A DNA stretch of 64,000 nucleotides from Terriglobia bacterium. Lineage in GTDB: Bacteria; Acidobacteriota; Terriglobia; UBA7540. The stretch's first letter is position 1, and every line of letters begins with the position of its first letter. Location: positions 62,001-126,000 of the forward strand of contig DASTAW010000029.1 in NCBI GenBank assembly GCA_035712365.1, written 5' to 3'. The translations under genes were made by a program, and so were the position numbers. This document shows, in pieces, positions 1 through 7,861 of this stretch. The notes under the pieces are model-generated. The model was not told where the DNA came from and did no database searches. It was given only the letters and a program-made list of their open reading frames with translations.

Positions 1-2
1 TG

Positions 3-182
3 AAGCCGGATTACTCGGCCGCCTGGCGCGAATTGGGAAAATCACTGGTGGGGCTTGAGCGGCTGGATGAGGCGCGCGAGGTTTATACCAAAGGCGCCGC
101 CGTAGCTTGCGAAAAGGGTGATCTGCAAACTCAGCGTGAGATCGAGGTTTTCCTGAGGCGGCTCGAAAAAGCCGGGGGCTAA
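3..182 (+). CDS. C-terminal end of a TPR protein (partial)
   Basis: An open frame enters from the left edge and stops at the TAA at 180-182, leaving 59 residues. The pattern of small and hydrophobic residues (YSAAWRELGKSL, LDEAREVYTKGA) fits one helix pair of a tetratricopeptide repeat followed by a capping helix. The start and most of the protein lie outside the window, so its role cannot be stated. TPR proteins usually act as protein-protein scaffolds. Confidence 0.6.
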   Translation, partial: KPDYSAAWRELGKSLVGLERLDEAREVYTKGAAVACEKGDLQTQREIEVFLRRLEKAGG

Positions 183-233
183 GCCTTCCCGCTTGCGAAA
201 TACTAAAACAATCGGCTGGAATAAAGGCTTCGG

Positions 234-1100
234 CTAGTCGAAGGGAGGCCGTTGCGCCATTTTCAGCCGAAGCTGGCGCGTCAGGCTGGTCTTGACGGTT
301 TCAAATGCTTCGTGCGGGCTGTCCACAAAGCGGATCAGCTTTGACTCCTCCGCGGTGACCGTGCCAGTCTCCCTCAGCCAGTCGAAATTCACCGCTTTCT
401 TCCAGAACCTGGATCCGTAAAGCAGGATGGTTGAGCGATGGCCCATTTTGTGGGTTTGGATCAGCGTCAGGAATTCCCACATTTCGTCCATGGTGCCAAA
501 GCCTCCAGGAAAAACGATGACGGCGCGCGAAGGTTGGGCGAACCACAGTTTGCGCATGAAAAAGTAACGGAACAGGAAGCCCAGTTCCGGAGTGATGTAA
601 GGATTCGAGCCTTGCTCCATGGGCAGCCGGATGTTGAAGCCGATTGAGACCCCTCCGGCTTCCTGCGCGCCCCGATTGGCCGCTTCCATAATTCCCGGTC
701 CACCCCCTGAGCAGACCACAAGAAAATGCTTGCCGTTTTTCAGGCTCAGAGACCAACTGGTGATCAGGTGGGCCAGTTCCCGGGCCTGCTCGTAATATTT
801 TGACATCTTCAGCGCCATGCGCGCGGCGCGCAATTCTTCCTGGGTGGGCTGCGGGCCGCCGCACTTTGCTCGGGTCATCACCTCCCGCAGGTTTTCACGC
901 GCCGTGTCGTGGGGCAACACCCGCGACGACCCGAAAAATACCACGGTGTTTTGCACCCCCGCCCGGCGCAGGCGCACCTGCGGATCCAGATATTCCGCCA
1001 CGATTCGCAGCGTGCGGGCGTCGGCACTGTCCATGAAGCGGTCATCTCGATAGGCGAGCTTGGGTGAACGGGAGTGGTTTTGCCGTGTGAGCTTGCTCAT
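234..1100 (-). CDS. LOG family protein (lysine decarboxylase-like Rossmann fold)
   Basis: The 288-residue protein has both family signatures: GGGPGIMEAA near residue 135 and PGGFGTMDE near residue 200, the latter holding the catalytic Glu. Characterised LOG proteins are nucleoside-5'-monophosphate phosphoribohydrolases (cytokinin-activating type) or related nucleotide hydrolases; bacterial members are often called TIGR00730 family. The frame is open up to an ATG at 1124, but that stretch lies inside a MITE-like repeat (1113-1230), so the ATG at 1100 (MSKLTRQ) is the more likely start. It is convergent with the TPR gene at the left edge. The substrate is not predictable from sequence. Confidence 0.85.
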   Translation of the reverse strand: MSKLTRQNHSRSPKLAYRDDRFMDSADARTLRIVAEYLDPQVRLRRAGVQNTVVFFGSSRVLPHDTARENLREVMTRAKCGGPQPTQEELRAARMALKMSKYYEQARELAHLITSWSLSLKNGKHFLVVCSGGGPGIMEAANRGAQEAGGVSIGFNIRLPMEQGSNPYITPELGFLFRYFFMRKLWFAQPSRAVIVFPGGFGTMDEMWEFLTLIQTHKMGHRSTILLYGSRFWKKAVNFDWLRETGTVTAEESKLIRFVDSPHEAFETVKTSLTRQLRLKMAQRPPFD

Positions 1101-1112
1101 AGTGCCTCTTAA

Positions 1113-1230
1113 TGAGGATTGCATAATAGAGTGACGGACTTCCGTAGCGCCGGCATCTTGCCGGCCCTGAAAATTGCCGCCGGGACGGCGGCGCTACAAA
1201 CGATCTTGTCACCATATTTTGTAATCCTCA
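1113..1230. mobile_element. MITE-like inverted-repeat element, copy 1
   Basis: The 118-bp element is bounded by imperfect terminal inverted repeats: the left end reads TGAGGATTGCATAATA and the reverse complement of the right end reads TGAGGATTACAAAATA, with matching bases (GTGAC) continuing inward. Inside lies a double hairpin enclosed by GTAGCGCC...GGCGCTAC. A shorter copy in the opposite orientation is at 24306-24393. It has no coding capacity. A TTAA abuts the same end in both copies. Confidence 0.8.
1144..1197. repeat. GTAGC...GCTAC three-way-junction hairpin
   Basis: An outer stem GTAGCGCC/GGCGCTAC encloses two inner hairpins (CCGGC-ATCTT-GCCGG and CCGCC-GGGA-CGGCGG). The same outer-stem plus two-arm architecture recurs at 37615-37681 and, with GTAGCACAG/CTGTGCTAC, at 39136-39198. 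This copy is nested in the MITE-like element. Confidence 0.7.
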
Positions 1231-1446
1231 GCAGAAGTAGTATCCGTCTGCAGCGATTTACAGCATAACAAACGGATAGCTTTTTCGTACATTAAGTGGC
1301 GAACCACTGCCGAAATCGAGCGGCGAGCCTGCCGCCGCCGCTTCAGGTCGAGTGCTGAAATGAGGAAGGAGGCGCCGCAGCCAGAGCTCGGACGAGATTC
1401 CAACCAGGCGGGCCCGGGAGAAACCGAAATGCGTGGTGACTGCTGG
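1231..1446. other. Intergenic, no gene seen
   Basis: Between the repeat element and tRNA-Lys there is no open frame with plausible start and composition, and no clear hairpin-plus-T-run terminator. It may hold the leader or trailer of flanking transcripts. Confidence 0.4.
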
Positions 1447-1519
1447 TGAGCCGGCCGGGACTCGAACCCGGAACCCTTGCCTTAAAAGGGCAATGCTCTA
1501 CCACTTGAGCTACCGGCCC
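1447..1519 (-). tRNA. tRNA-Lys (UUU)
   Basis: The reverse strand folds as a cloverleaf: acceptor stem GGGCCGG/CCGGCTC with one G-U pair, a D-arm, anticodon stem TTGCC/GGCAA with loop CTTTTAA (anticodon TTT), and T-loop GGTTCGAGTC. The discriminator is A at 1447 and no CCA is encoded. All arms have canonical lengths. Confidence 0.95.
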
Positions 1520-1748
1520 GCTTGATGAATTCCAGTGAACTGCAACGCGAATGCACTGCTCGCCGCATGCGAATTGCCCGGCGTTCTCTCCAGGCGAGCA
1601 CCGCGGAACGCCGCATTTCACTCGGCTTTGCGCCTGCACCCCGTTCCGTTGCAGTGATATTAGAATGCCCCACCACTTCCTTTGCTGTCAACAAAGCAGC
1701 ACGTCGCGGCAGTTAAACGTAGCTCGCAGCGAGAGTGCTTGTTCGGCG

Positions 1749-1754
1749 TATAAT
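1749..1754 (+). promoter_or_regulatory. Consensus -10 box TATAAT, leaderless start
   Basis: A perfect TATAAT lies 8 nt before the ATG at 1763, so transcription would begin at or 1-2 nt before the start codon. There is no Shine-Dalgarno sequence and no good -35 hexamer 17 nt upstream. A leaderless mRNA is the simplest reading. Confidence 0.5.
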
Positions 1755-1762
1755 TTCTCGCT

Positions 1763-2251
1763 ATGACGGTCGCGGAGATATTCGAAACAGACGGCCTTTC
1801 GCCGTGCGGTCCCGTGCGATGGGACGAGCTTGTGCACGAGAGTTCAATGGGTGTTTACGTAATTGCCCGCACGCACAGACTGGATACCGGCTGCAGACCA
1901 TGCGAATTGGCGCTCCGCAGGCCAATTCCAGCTTACCTCGAAATTGACCGTGACTACGAGCTTAAACGCTGGCTCCGTTATGAGCCTATCATCTACATCG
2001 GGAAGACAAACCAACCCGTATCGAACCGCATTCGGCAGTTCTACCGGCACCGCTGCGGGGCCAGGAGCCCTCATGCTGGCGGACAAATACTGCTGCTACT
2101 GGATTGCGAGCGATGGGTGTATTGGTCGCGATCGCCCAACCCAAGGGAATCCGAGAAGAAGATGCTTCAGGCCTTCAAGGAGCAGGCGGGCCAAAGACCG
2201 TACGCGAACTTTGACGGCAACCGTCGTCAAGCCCGAATTAAACACCTGTAG
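1763..2251 (+). CDS. GIY-YIG-like nuclease domain protein
   Basis: The 162-residue protein shows the order of elements expected of a small GIY-YIG domain: GVYVI near residue 30, IIYIGKT near residue 76, then NRIRQFYRHR with a candidate catalytic Arg, and PRESEKKM with a candidate metal-binding Glu. A long insertion separates the two halves of the signature. GIY-YIG domains cleave DNA and occur in repair, restriction and mobile-element proteins. It stands alone beside tRNA-Lys and is preceded by a -10 box too close to the ATG for a leader. Assignment rests on motifs only; the substrate is unknown. Confidence 0.65.
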   Translation: MTVAEIFETDGLSPCGPVRWDELVHESSMGVYVIARTHRLDTGCRPCELALRRPIPAYLEIDRDYELKRWLRYEPIIYIGKTNQPVSNRIRQFYRHRCGARSPHAGGQILLLLDCERWVYWSRSPNPRESEKKMLQAFKEQAGQRPYANFDGNRRQARIKHL

Positions 2252-2388
2252 CCGGCGGGCCGGCTCCGATATAAGCCAGTCCCTGACCCGCTCGCGCCGA
2301 TTTTGCTTGACTTTTCTGGCCTAGCATGGTAGTCTCCCTTCAGTGCCTGCATGGGTCGAGTTTTTCGGGGCTAAAAGTACACAAAATG

Positions 2389-2540
2389 GGACAAAAAAAC
2401 ACGCTTTTTGAAAAACAAAGCGGAGAAGTTGCTGAAAACACGTGTCTGTGGAAAAAACAAACCGGAAACAAACCGAAAACAAAGCTACCGATCTTGTTGA
2501 AAATACTAGACGATAAAAAACGAACCGGAGAAAAACCGGC
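2389..2540. repeat. A-rich ~65-bp tandem repeat, cluster A
   Basis: The + strand reads as roughly two and a half units containing GTTGCTGAAAACA, AAAAACAAACCGGAAACAAA and AAAGCTACCGATCTTGTTGA. The same units in inverted orientation form a longer cluster at 57510-57712. The composition (A/G-rich, with regular CCGGA blocks) is unlike the neighbouring genes. Open frames across it on either strand are probably incidental. Confidence 0.8.
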
Positions 2541-2653
2541 TTTAATGTAGCCTCCCCATCTTCGCCGCCAGGCTGCTCCATCCGGAAGATGCCGAATTCC
2601 CGCTTGTTTCTTGTTGCGCTCGCGGCTGAGAATGGGATCTTGAAGAGGAAACC

Positions 2654-3340
2654 ATGCAAAACAACGAGCGGGAGCAAACGCTCATCGAATACCTGAAAAC
2701 GATTGATACGCCCACCATCTCAAACGCCATCGAGCAGTTGCGCCTGCGGCCGCGCAGCGAGGGATTCACCCCGCTCCAGGTCCGCTGCCTCTTTCCGGAT
2801 TTCGGGCCGATGTGCGGATACTCAGTGACGGCCCAGGTTGAAACCATGACCGAAGGCAATCCGAGAGAAGAGCGCGGCTACGTCGAGCTGTTTGAGGCGG
2901 TGGAGAAATCGCCCAAGCCTGCGGTGGTTGCGTTTCAGGAAGTCGGCGGACATCCGGACTACACGGCGCATTGCGGCGAGGTGATGGCCACTTTCTTTAA
3001 CCGATTGGGCGCCATTGGCCTGGTGACGGATTGCGCCGTCCGCGACCTTGCAGAGGTCCGGGCCCTTGGCTTCCACTATTTCGCCCGCGGCGCCGTGGCG
3101 AGCCATGCCAATTTCCGCATCGTGCGCGTCTGCGTGCCCATCCACCTGGCGGGGATGGTGGTCCGCCCGCAGGACATTCTGCACGGCGACCAGAACGGAC
3201 TGATCCAGGTCCCCAAAGACGCGCTCGATGGTCTCCCAAAGGCGATTGAATCGGTCCGGACAAGGGAGCGCCGGCTGATGGACATGACCAAAGATCCGAA
3301 CTTCACCGCGAGCCAATTGCGCGGACGTTTTATGCATTAG
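2654..3340 (+). CDS. RraA family protein (HMG/CHA aldolase-like)
   Basis: The 228-residue protein matches the RraA/demethylmenaquinone-methyltransferase-like fold. The active-site stretch GLVTDCAVRDLAEV (near residues 119-132) keeps the Arg-Asp pair used by 4-hydroxy-4-methyl-2-oxoglutarate aldolases, with Cys where family members often have Gly. The ending VRPQDILHGDQNGLIQVP supports the assignment. AGAGGAAACC before the ATG at 2654 is a good ribosome binding site. There is no signal peptide, so it acts in the cytoplasm, unlike the second RraA-like protein at 20973. A class II pyruvate-aldolase role is likely but unproven. Confidence 0.8.
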   Translation: MQNNEREQTLIEYLKTIDTPTISNAIEQLRLRPRSEGFTPLQVRCLFPDFGPMCGYSVTAQVETMTEGNPREERGYVELFEAVEKSPKPAVVAFQEVGGHPDYTAHCGEVMATFFNRLGAIGLVTDCAVRDLAEVRALGFHYFARGAVASHANFRIVRVCVPIHLAGMVVRPQDILHGDQNGLIQVPKDALDGLPKAIESVRTRERRLMDMTKDPNFTASQLRGRFMH

Positions 3341-3362
3341 GCGGAATTTGTTGTGTCGTAGC

Positions 3363-3388
3363 GCCGACCCCGCCCGGGCGGGGTCGGC
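3363..3388. repeat. Perfect 26-nt palindrome after a GTAGC start
   Basis: Two 13-nt arms (GCCGACCCCGCCC and its complement) meet without a loop, directly after GTAGC at 3358-3362. This resembles one arm of the three-way-junction repeats. It sits between the RraA-like gene and larC and could act as a transcript-end hairpin, but no T-run follows. Confidence 0.6.
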
Positions 3389-3553
3389 ATCCAGGAACCT
3401 GCCGTACTGACGCCCGGCGCTGCCATTCGAAAGGGTCTCTTACCCGTCCTTTCATTGACAATCCTTCAAACGAACGCCTAAATTGAAGGTTTCCGCGCTC
3501 TTAGCGGGTGTTTCCCTAAAAGCTGTGGTGAGCGGTGAGCAGAAAGACCCTGA

Positions 3554-4750
3554 ATGATAAATCTGGCCTACCTCGATTGTTCCTCAGGAATCAGCGGCGA
3601 TATGTTTCTGGCCGCTCTCCTCGACGCGGGCGTGGAATACGACCGCCTGCGGAGAGAATTGGCAAAAATCGACCTCGGGCCTTATGAATTCACCCAGAGC
3701 CGGGTGATGCGGGGAGGGCTGGCAGGCAATCATGTAGACATCGTGGCGCCGGGCAAGCAACCGCACCGCCATCTGAGCCACATTGAGAAGCTGATTGGGG
3801 CGGCGTCAATCGACGACGCTGTAAAGCAGAAATCGCTTCAGGTTTTCCGGCGGCTGGGCGAGGCCGAGGCGAAGCTCCATGACCAGCCGATCGAAAAGAT
3901 ACACTTTCACGAAGTGGGAGCGGTGGACGCCATCCTCGACATCGTTGGTGTTTGCCTGGGACTCTTCATGCTGGGAAATCCGGAACTGGTCTGCTCGCCG
4001 CTGAACGTGGGTGGCGGACGCGTGGAGGCGGCGCACGGCACCTTGCCTGTTCCAGCCCCGGCCACGGCCGAATTGCTGAAAGGACTTCCCGTTTACTCGT
4101 CAGGAGTTGAATTCGAACTCGTCACGCCAACAGGCGCCGCGCTGGTTTCAACGCTGGCGGCCGGATTCGGCCCCGTTCCGGCGATGAAAGTAGAGCGCAT
4201 CGGATATGGCGCGGGCGCAAATGATCTCCATGCGCATCCCAACATCGCGCGATTGATGCTGGGCGAGAAGGCCGGTGGCGAAGGGAGTGCGCCGGGCGGC
4301 GCGGGCGATGAAACCGTCCATGTGATCGAAGCCAACATTGACGACATGAATCCGCAACTCTACGGCTACTTTGCGGAAAAGGCGCTCGCGACAGGCGCTC
4401 TCGATGTGACCTGTGCAGCGGCCCAGATGAAGAAGAACCGGCCGGGCCTGCTGGTCACTGTGCTTGCGAAGCCGGAATTCGAAAGCGCGCTCACCCGGCT
4501 GCTGTTCAGCGAGACCACCACCATCGGCGTACGCATCACGCGGGCGCGCCGCAAAGTGCTGGACCGCGAGATGGTCGAGGTTGAAACTGCTTTCGGGGCG
4601 GTGAGAATGAAAATAGCGCGACTCGATGGCGAGATTGTAAACGCCGCGCCGGAATTTGACGATTGCAGGCGCCTGGCTGATGAAAAATCCGTACCGCTGA
4701 AGGACGTAATGCAGGCCGCGCAGGCGGCCTATAAGCTATTGAAACATTGA
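3554..4750 (+). CDS. larC: LarC, nickel insertion protein (nickel-pincer cofactor)
   Basis: The 398-residue protein begins LAYLDCSSGISGDMFLAALL, the hallmark N-terminus of LarC, and contains the metal-binding stretch HFHEVGAVDAILD near residue 115. A C-terminal domain with VIEANIDDMNPQLYGY is also typical. LarC inserts Ni into the pincer nucleotide cofactor of lactate racemase-type enzymes. larB, larE and larA are not in the window, so the user enzyme is unknown. No frameshift between the two LarC halves is seen, unlike species that need programmed frameshifting. It is followed closely by metG, separated by 7-bp repeats. Confidence 0.9.
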   Translation: MINLAYLDCSSGISGDMFLAALLDAGVEYDRLRRELAKIDLGPYEFTQSRVMRGGLAGNHVDIVAPGKQPHRHLSHIEKLIGAASIDDAVKQKSLQVFRRLGEAEAKLHDQPIEKIHFHEVGAVDAILDIVGVCLGLFMLGNPELVCSPLNVGGGRVEAAHGTLPVPAPATAELLKGLPVYSSGVEFELVTPTGAALVSTLAAGFGPVPAMKVERIGYGAGANDLHAHPNIARLMLGEKAGGEGSAPGGAGDETVHVIEANIDDMNPQLYGYFAEKALATGALDVTCAAAQMKKNRPGLLVTVLAKPEFESALTRLLFSETTTIGVRITRARRKVLDREMVEVETAFGAVRMKIARLDGEIVNAAPEFDDCRRLADEKSVPLKDVMQAAQAAYKLLKH

Positions 4751-4790
4751 TTCATTGACCCATTGATTCAATGAATCAATCAACAAATCA
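4745..4790. repeat. 7-bp ATTGATTC-type repeat between larC and metG
   Basis: Variants of ATTGA(T/C)TCA recur on both strands (ATTGATTCATTGACC, ATTGATTCAATGAATCAAT). They occupy the place where the metG ribosome binding site would be. Similar heptamers flank the other end of metG. Confidence 0.6.
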
Positions 4791-4794
4791 GAAA

Positions 4795-6849
4795 ATGAAC
4801 AAATTTTACCTGACCACTCCGCTCTATTACCCGAACGCGCGCCTGCACGTGGGCTCGGCGTACACCACAATTGTCTGCGATGTGATTGCGCGTTACAAGC
4901 GTATGTGCGGCGACGACGTGGCGTTCCTCACCGGCAATGATGAGCACGGCGAGAAGCTGCAGCGCGCGGCGGATGCGGCCGGCGTGCGGCCCGGGGATTT
5001 TGTGGCGGAGAAACGGCGGCAGTTCATCGAGGTATGGAAGAAGCTGGGGATCGATTACACCCACTTTGTCTACACCGACCAACCCGAGCACATTATCAGC
5101 GTCCAGCGGCTCATCCGCCTGGCGCAGAAGAACGAGCCCGGCGTGATCTACAAGGGGACCTATCAGGGGCGCTACTGCGTCTTCGACGAGCGCTACGTTT
5201 CTGACGGCGCCGATCCGGTCAACTGCGACATCTGCGGTCGCCCGGCGGAATTGATCAATGAGCAAAACTATTTTTTCCGGCTCTCTGCCTTCCAGGACCG
5301 CCTGTTGGAACTTTACGAGCAGCATCCCGAATTTGTGCAGCCGGATTTCCGGCGCAATGAGGTGATCAGTTTCGTTAAAAGCGGCTTGCGGGACATCTCG
5401 ATCAGCCGCCGGAGGCTGAAGTGGGGCATCCAGTGGCCCGACGATCCCGAAGAAGTTGTTTACGTCTGGTATGACGCGCTGGCGGGTTATATGACGGGCA
5501 TTGGCTACGCCGAAGGCGAGCAGGGCAGCGCCGAATTTCAAAAACTCTGGCCCGCCGATGTCCACATGATCGGCAAAGACATCATCCGTTTTCACGCCGT
5601 TTACTGGCCGGCATTTCTGATGGCAGCCGGGCTGCCGCTGCCCAAAACCGTCTTCGCGCACGGCTGGATCTATTACGAGCAGGACAAGATGTCGAAATCG
5701 AAAGGCAACGTGGTTTATCCCGAGCCGATCGTGGACGCGCTCGATTCGTTCGGCGCCCCCGGCAACGACGCCCTGCGCTACTACCTGCTGCGCGATACGC
5801 CCTTCGGCCAGGATGCCAGCTTTTCCTATGACGGGCTGGTGCAACGGTATAACTCTGATTTGGCCAATGGGCTTGGGAACCTTGCCAGTAGAACGCTGAT
5901 GATGGTGCAACAGTTCAGGCGCGGGCTGGTTCCGAAGGGCGTAAGCATCGCGGGCCAGCAGGACATATTCCTCCGATTAGACAACTTGATCTTCACGTAC
6001 CAAGATGCCTTCGACCGCTGGGATCTCTCGGGCGCGCTCGGCGCTATTTGGGATTTTCTCTCGGCGGCTGACAAGCTGATTGTGGAGTGGAAGCCCTGGG
6101 AACTCGCAAAATCGAACTCTGTCGGTGACCAGGAAAAGCTCGATGCAACACTCTATAGTGTCGCGAATCTGCTGCGCGTGGTGAGCTTGTTGCTTTATTC
6201 GGTGATGCCCTATAGTGCGGAACGGCTGTGGAAGCTGCTTGGCTGTGAGGGTGACATTAAAGTTCAGAAATTTGAGGATTTGAAATCGCAAAGCCTGAAA
6301 CCGGGGACAAAAGTTGGCAAGCCCGAGCCCATTTTTCCTCGTTTGGACAAGGCTGAGGCTGTAGCCCGGCTGAATGAATTTGCCGAAGCGGACCGCAAGG
6401 GCCATCAGGCGCCAACCGAAAAGGAGAAGACTGTGGAAACGCCATCTGGAGAAAAGCCAGCCAACACGGAACAGGCTCCGGTGCAGCCGACAGGCGCGCC
6501 CACCGCAACGCCCGCGAGCGAGAAAATCTCGATTGAAGACTTTGCCAAAGTGGAGATGCGGGTAGGCGAAATCCTTGCAGCCGAGTCCATTCCAAAAGCA
6601 GACAAGCTGTTGAAGCTTCAGGTGGATATCGGCACGGAAGTCCGGCAGGTGTGCGCGGGCATCGCGGAGCACTATAAGCCCGAGCAACTGGTGGGGATGA
6701 AGGTGGTTTTAGTCACCAACCTGCAACCGCGCAAACTCCGCGGGGTGGAATCGAACGGCATGATCGTTGCTGCCTCCGTTGGTGAGGAGGGCCGTCCTGT
6801 GCTGGCCACCTTCAATGAAGACGTTCCCAAGGGAGCGAAGCTTAGGTAA
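4795..6849 (+). CDS. metG: Methionyl-tRNA synthetase with C-terminal tRNA-binding domain
   Basis: The protein charges tRNA-Met. It has the class I core: YYPNARLHVGSAYTT (HIGH-equivalent), a CDICG knuckle near residue 145 and KMSKSKGN near residue 300. The anticodon-binding helices follow, then a Pro/Ala-rich linker, then a Trbp111/EMAP-type domain (SIEDFAKVEMRVGEIL) that strengthens tRNA binding. The frame is open from an ATG at 4771, but the first eight codons are made of the heptamer repeat, so the ATG at 4795 (MNKFYLTTPLYY) fits the family better. No Shine-Dalgarno sequence precedes either start. At 684 residues it has the usual size for the two-domain form. Confidence 0.95.
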   Translation: MNKFYLTTPLYYPNARLHVGSAYTTIVCDVIARYKRMCGDDVAFLTGNDEHGEKLQRAADAAGVRPGDFVAEKRRQFIEVWKKLGIDYTHFVYTDQPEHIISVQRLIRLAQKNEPGVIYKGTYQGRYCVFDERYVSDGADPVNCDICGRPAELINEQNYFFRLSAFQDRLLELYEQHPEFVQPDFRRNEVISFVKSGLRDISISRRRLKWGIQWPDDPEEVVYVWYDALAGYMTGIGYAEGEQGSAEFQKLWPADVHMIGKDIIRFHAVYWPAFLMAAGLPLPKTVFAHGWIYYEQDKMSKSKGNVVYPEPIVDALDSFGAPGNDALRYYLLRDTPFGQDASFSYDGLVQRYNSDLANGLGNLASRTLMMVQQFRRGLVPKGVSIAGQQDIFLRLDNLIFTYQDAFDRWDLSGALGAIWDFLSAADKLIVEWKPWELAKSNSVGDQEKLDATLYSVANLLRVVSLLLYSVMPYSAERLWKLLGCEGDIKVQKFEDLKSQSLKPGTKVGKPEPIFPRLDKAEAVARLNEFAEADRKGHQAPTEKEKTVETPSGEKPANTEQAPVQPTGAPTATPASEKISIEDFAKVEMRVGEILAAESIPKADKLLKLQVDIGTEVRQVCAGIAEHYKPEQLVGMKVVLVTNLQPRKLRGVESNGMIVAASVGEEGRPVLATFNEDVPKGAKLR

Positions 6850-6950
6850 TTGAGTCATTGGTTGATTGGCTGATTGAATCACGGGACGATTGAGAAATTC
6901 CAGAACAACAGCCAGGGACTCAATCACTCAATCAATAAATGAATCAATGA
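6848..6950. repeat. 7-bp TTGATTG-type repeats between metG and tatD
   Basis: Two blocks (about 6848-6882 and 6918-6950) consist of variants of TTGATTG/CAATCAA, for example TCAATCACTCAATCAATAAA. They match the heptamers before metG and run up to the likely tatD start. Confidence 0.6.
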
Positions 6951-7732
6951 GCCAATTCTTTGTCGATTCCCATTGCCACCTTGACGATGCGCGGTTTGAC
7001 GCTGACCGGGAGGAAGTGATTGAACGGGCGCACGGCGCGGGCGTTCGTTATCTGCTTACGGTGAGCGGCGGCAGCGGCCCGGACGATCTTGTCTCCGGAG
7101 TGCCCATTGCCGCGCGTTACGACTGGATTTACACATCCGCGGGCATCCATCCGCACGAGGCGAGAGGCGCCGAGGAAAGGCACTTTGAGATGCTACGCCA
7201 CGCCACCCGCGAAGAGAAAGTGGTCGCCATCGGTGAGATTGGCTTGGACTATTTTTATGACCATTCGCCGCGCGAGATCCAGCAACGAGTCCTGATCCGG
7301 CAGTTGGAGATCGCCCGAGAGACCCATCTGCCGGTCGTCATCCACTGCCGCGACGCCTGGGATGACCTCGGGGAAGTCATTGCGGGGCATTGGGCCGGTT
7401 CCGGACTCGGCGGCATTCTCCACTGTTTTACGGGGAGCCGCAAGGAAGCTTTCAGGTTCCTCGACTGGGGTTTTATGATTTCCTTTGCCGGAAACGTGAC
7501 CTTCAAGAAGGCGGAGGAGTTGCGGGTTGTGGCAAGCGAAATCCCGTTGGACCGGCTGCTGACTGAAACGGACAGCCCTTATCTTGCGCCCGTACCGAAC
7601 CGTGGCAAGAGGAATGAGCCGGTTTTCGTGCTCGATGTGGCGCGGCAATTGGCGGAGCTTCGCGGCATGACAGCGGAGGAAATGGGAGCTCTGGCTGGAC
7701 GCAATTTTTTGAAATCTCTAGGACTTAAGTGA
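6950..7732 (+). CDS. tatD: TatD family metal-dependent DNase
   Basis: The 260-residue protein opens with FVDSHCHLDD, the metal-binding HxH of TatD, and has AIGEIGLDYFYD (Glu ligand), VVIHCRDAW, LHCFTGS and TETDSPYLAPVP in family order. TatD proteins are 3'-5' exonucleases/deoxyribonucleases acting in DNA repair or turnover. The ATG at 6950 fits the family length; the open frame upstream to 6890 is repeat-derived. A metG-tatD order is common in bacteria, which supports a shared transcript. Confidence 0.93.
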   Translation, partial: SQFFVDSHCHLDDARFDADREEVIERAHGAGVRYLLTVSGGSGPDDLVSGVPIAARYDWIYTSAGIHPHEARGAEERHFEMLRHATREEKVVAIGEIGLDYFYDHSPREIQQRVLIRQLEIARETHLPVVIHCRDAWDDLGEVIAGHWAGSGLGGILHCFTGSRKEAFRFLDWGFMISFAGNVTFKKAEELRVVASEIPLDRLLTETDSPYLAPVPNRGKRNEPVFVLDVARQLAELRGMTAEEMGALAGRNFLKSLGLK

Positions 7733-7861
7733 TGGCTTGCGGGCCGGGACCGGGGCGGCGCGACGAGATACTTTCCTTTGGCGAGCTTTTGTGGGACGAT
7801 GTGAATTCTACGCACTCATTACCAGCGGCGTGATGCACGCGCGCTCCTGTTTTTGCAAAGG

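Noticed and set aside
1100-1124. Upstream ATG of the LOG gene at 1124
   Set aside because: The codons fall within the inverted-repeat end of the MITE-like element, so the ATG at 1100 is preferred.
2389-2540. CRISPR-like array
   Set aside because: Units are about 65 bp, adjacent, and degenerate without unique spacers; no cas gene lies nearby.
2321-2677. 118-residue minus-strand open frame across the A-rich repeat
   Set aside because: It is rich in Phe/Val because of the A/G-rich repeat on the other strand, lacks family features and runs into the RraA-like gene.
4780-5910. 376-residue minus-strand open frame opposite metG
   Set aside because: metG motifs are complete on the + strand; the opposite frame has no recognisable domain.
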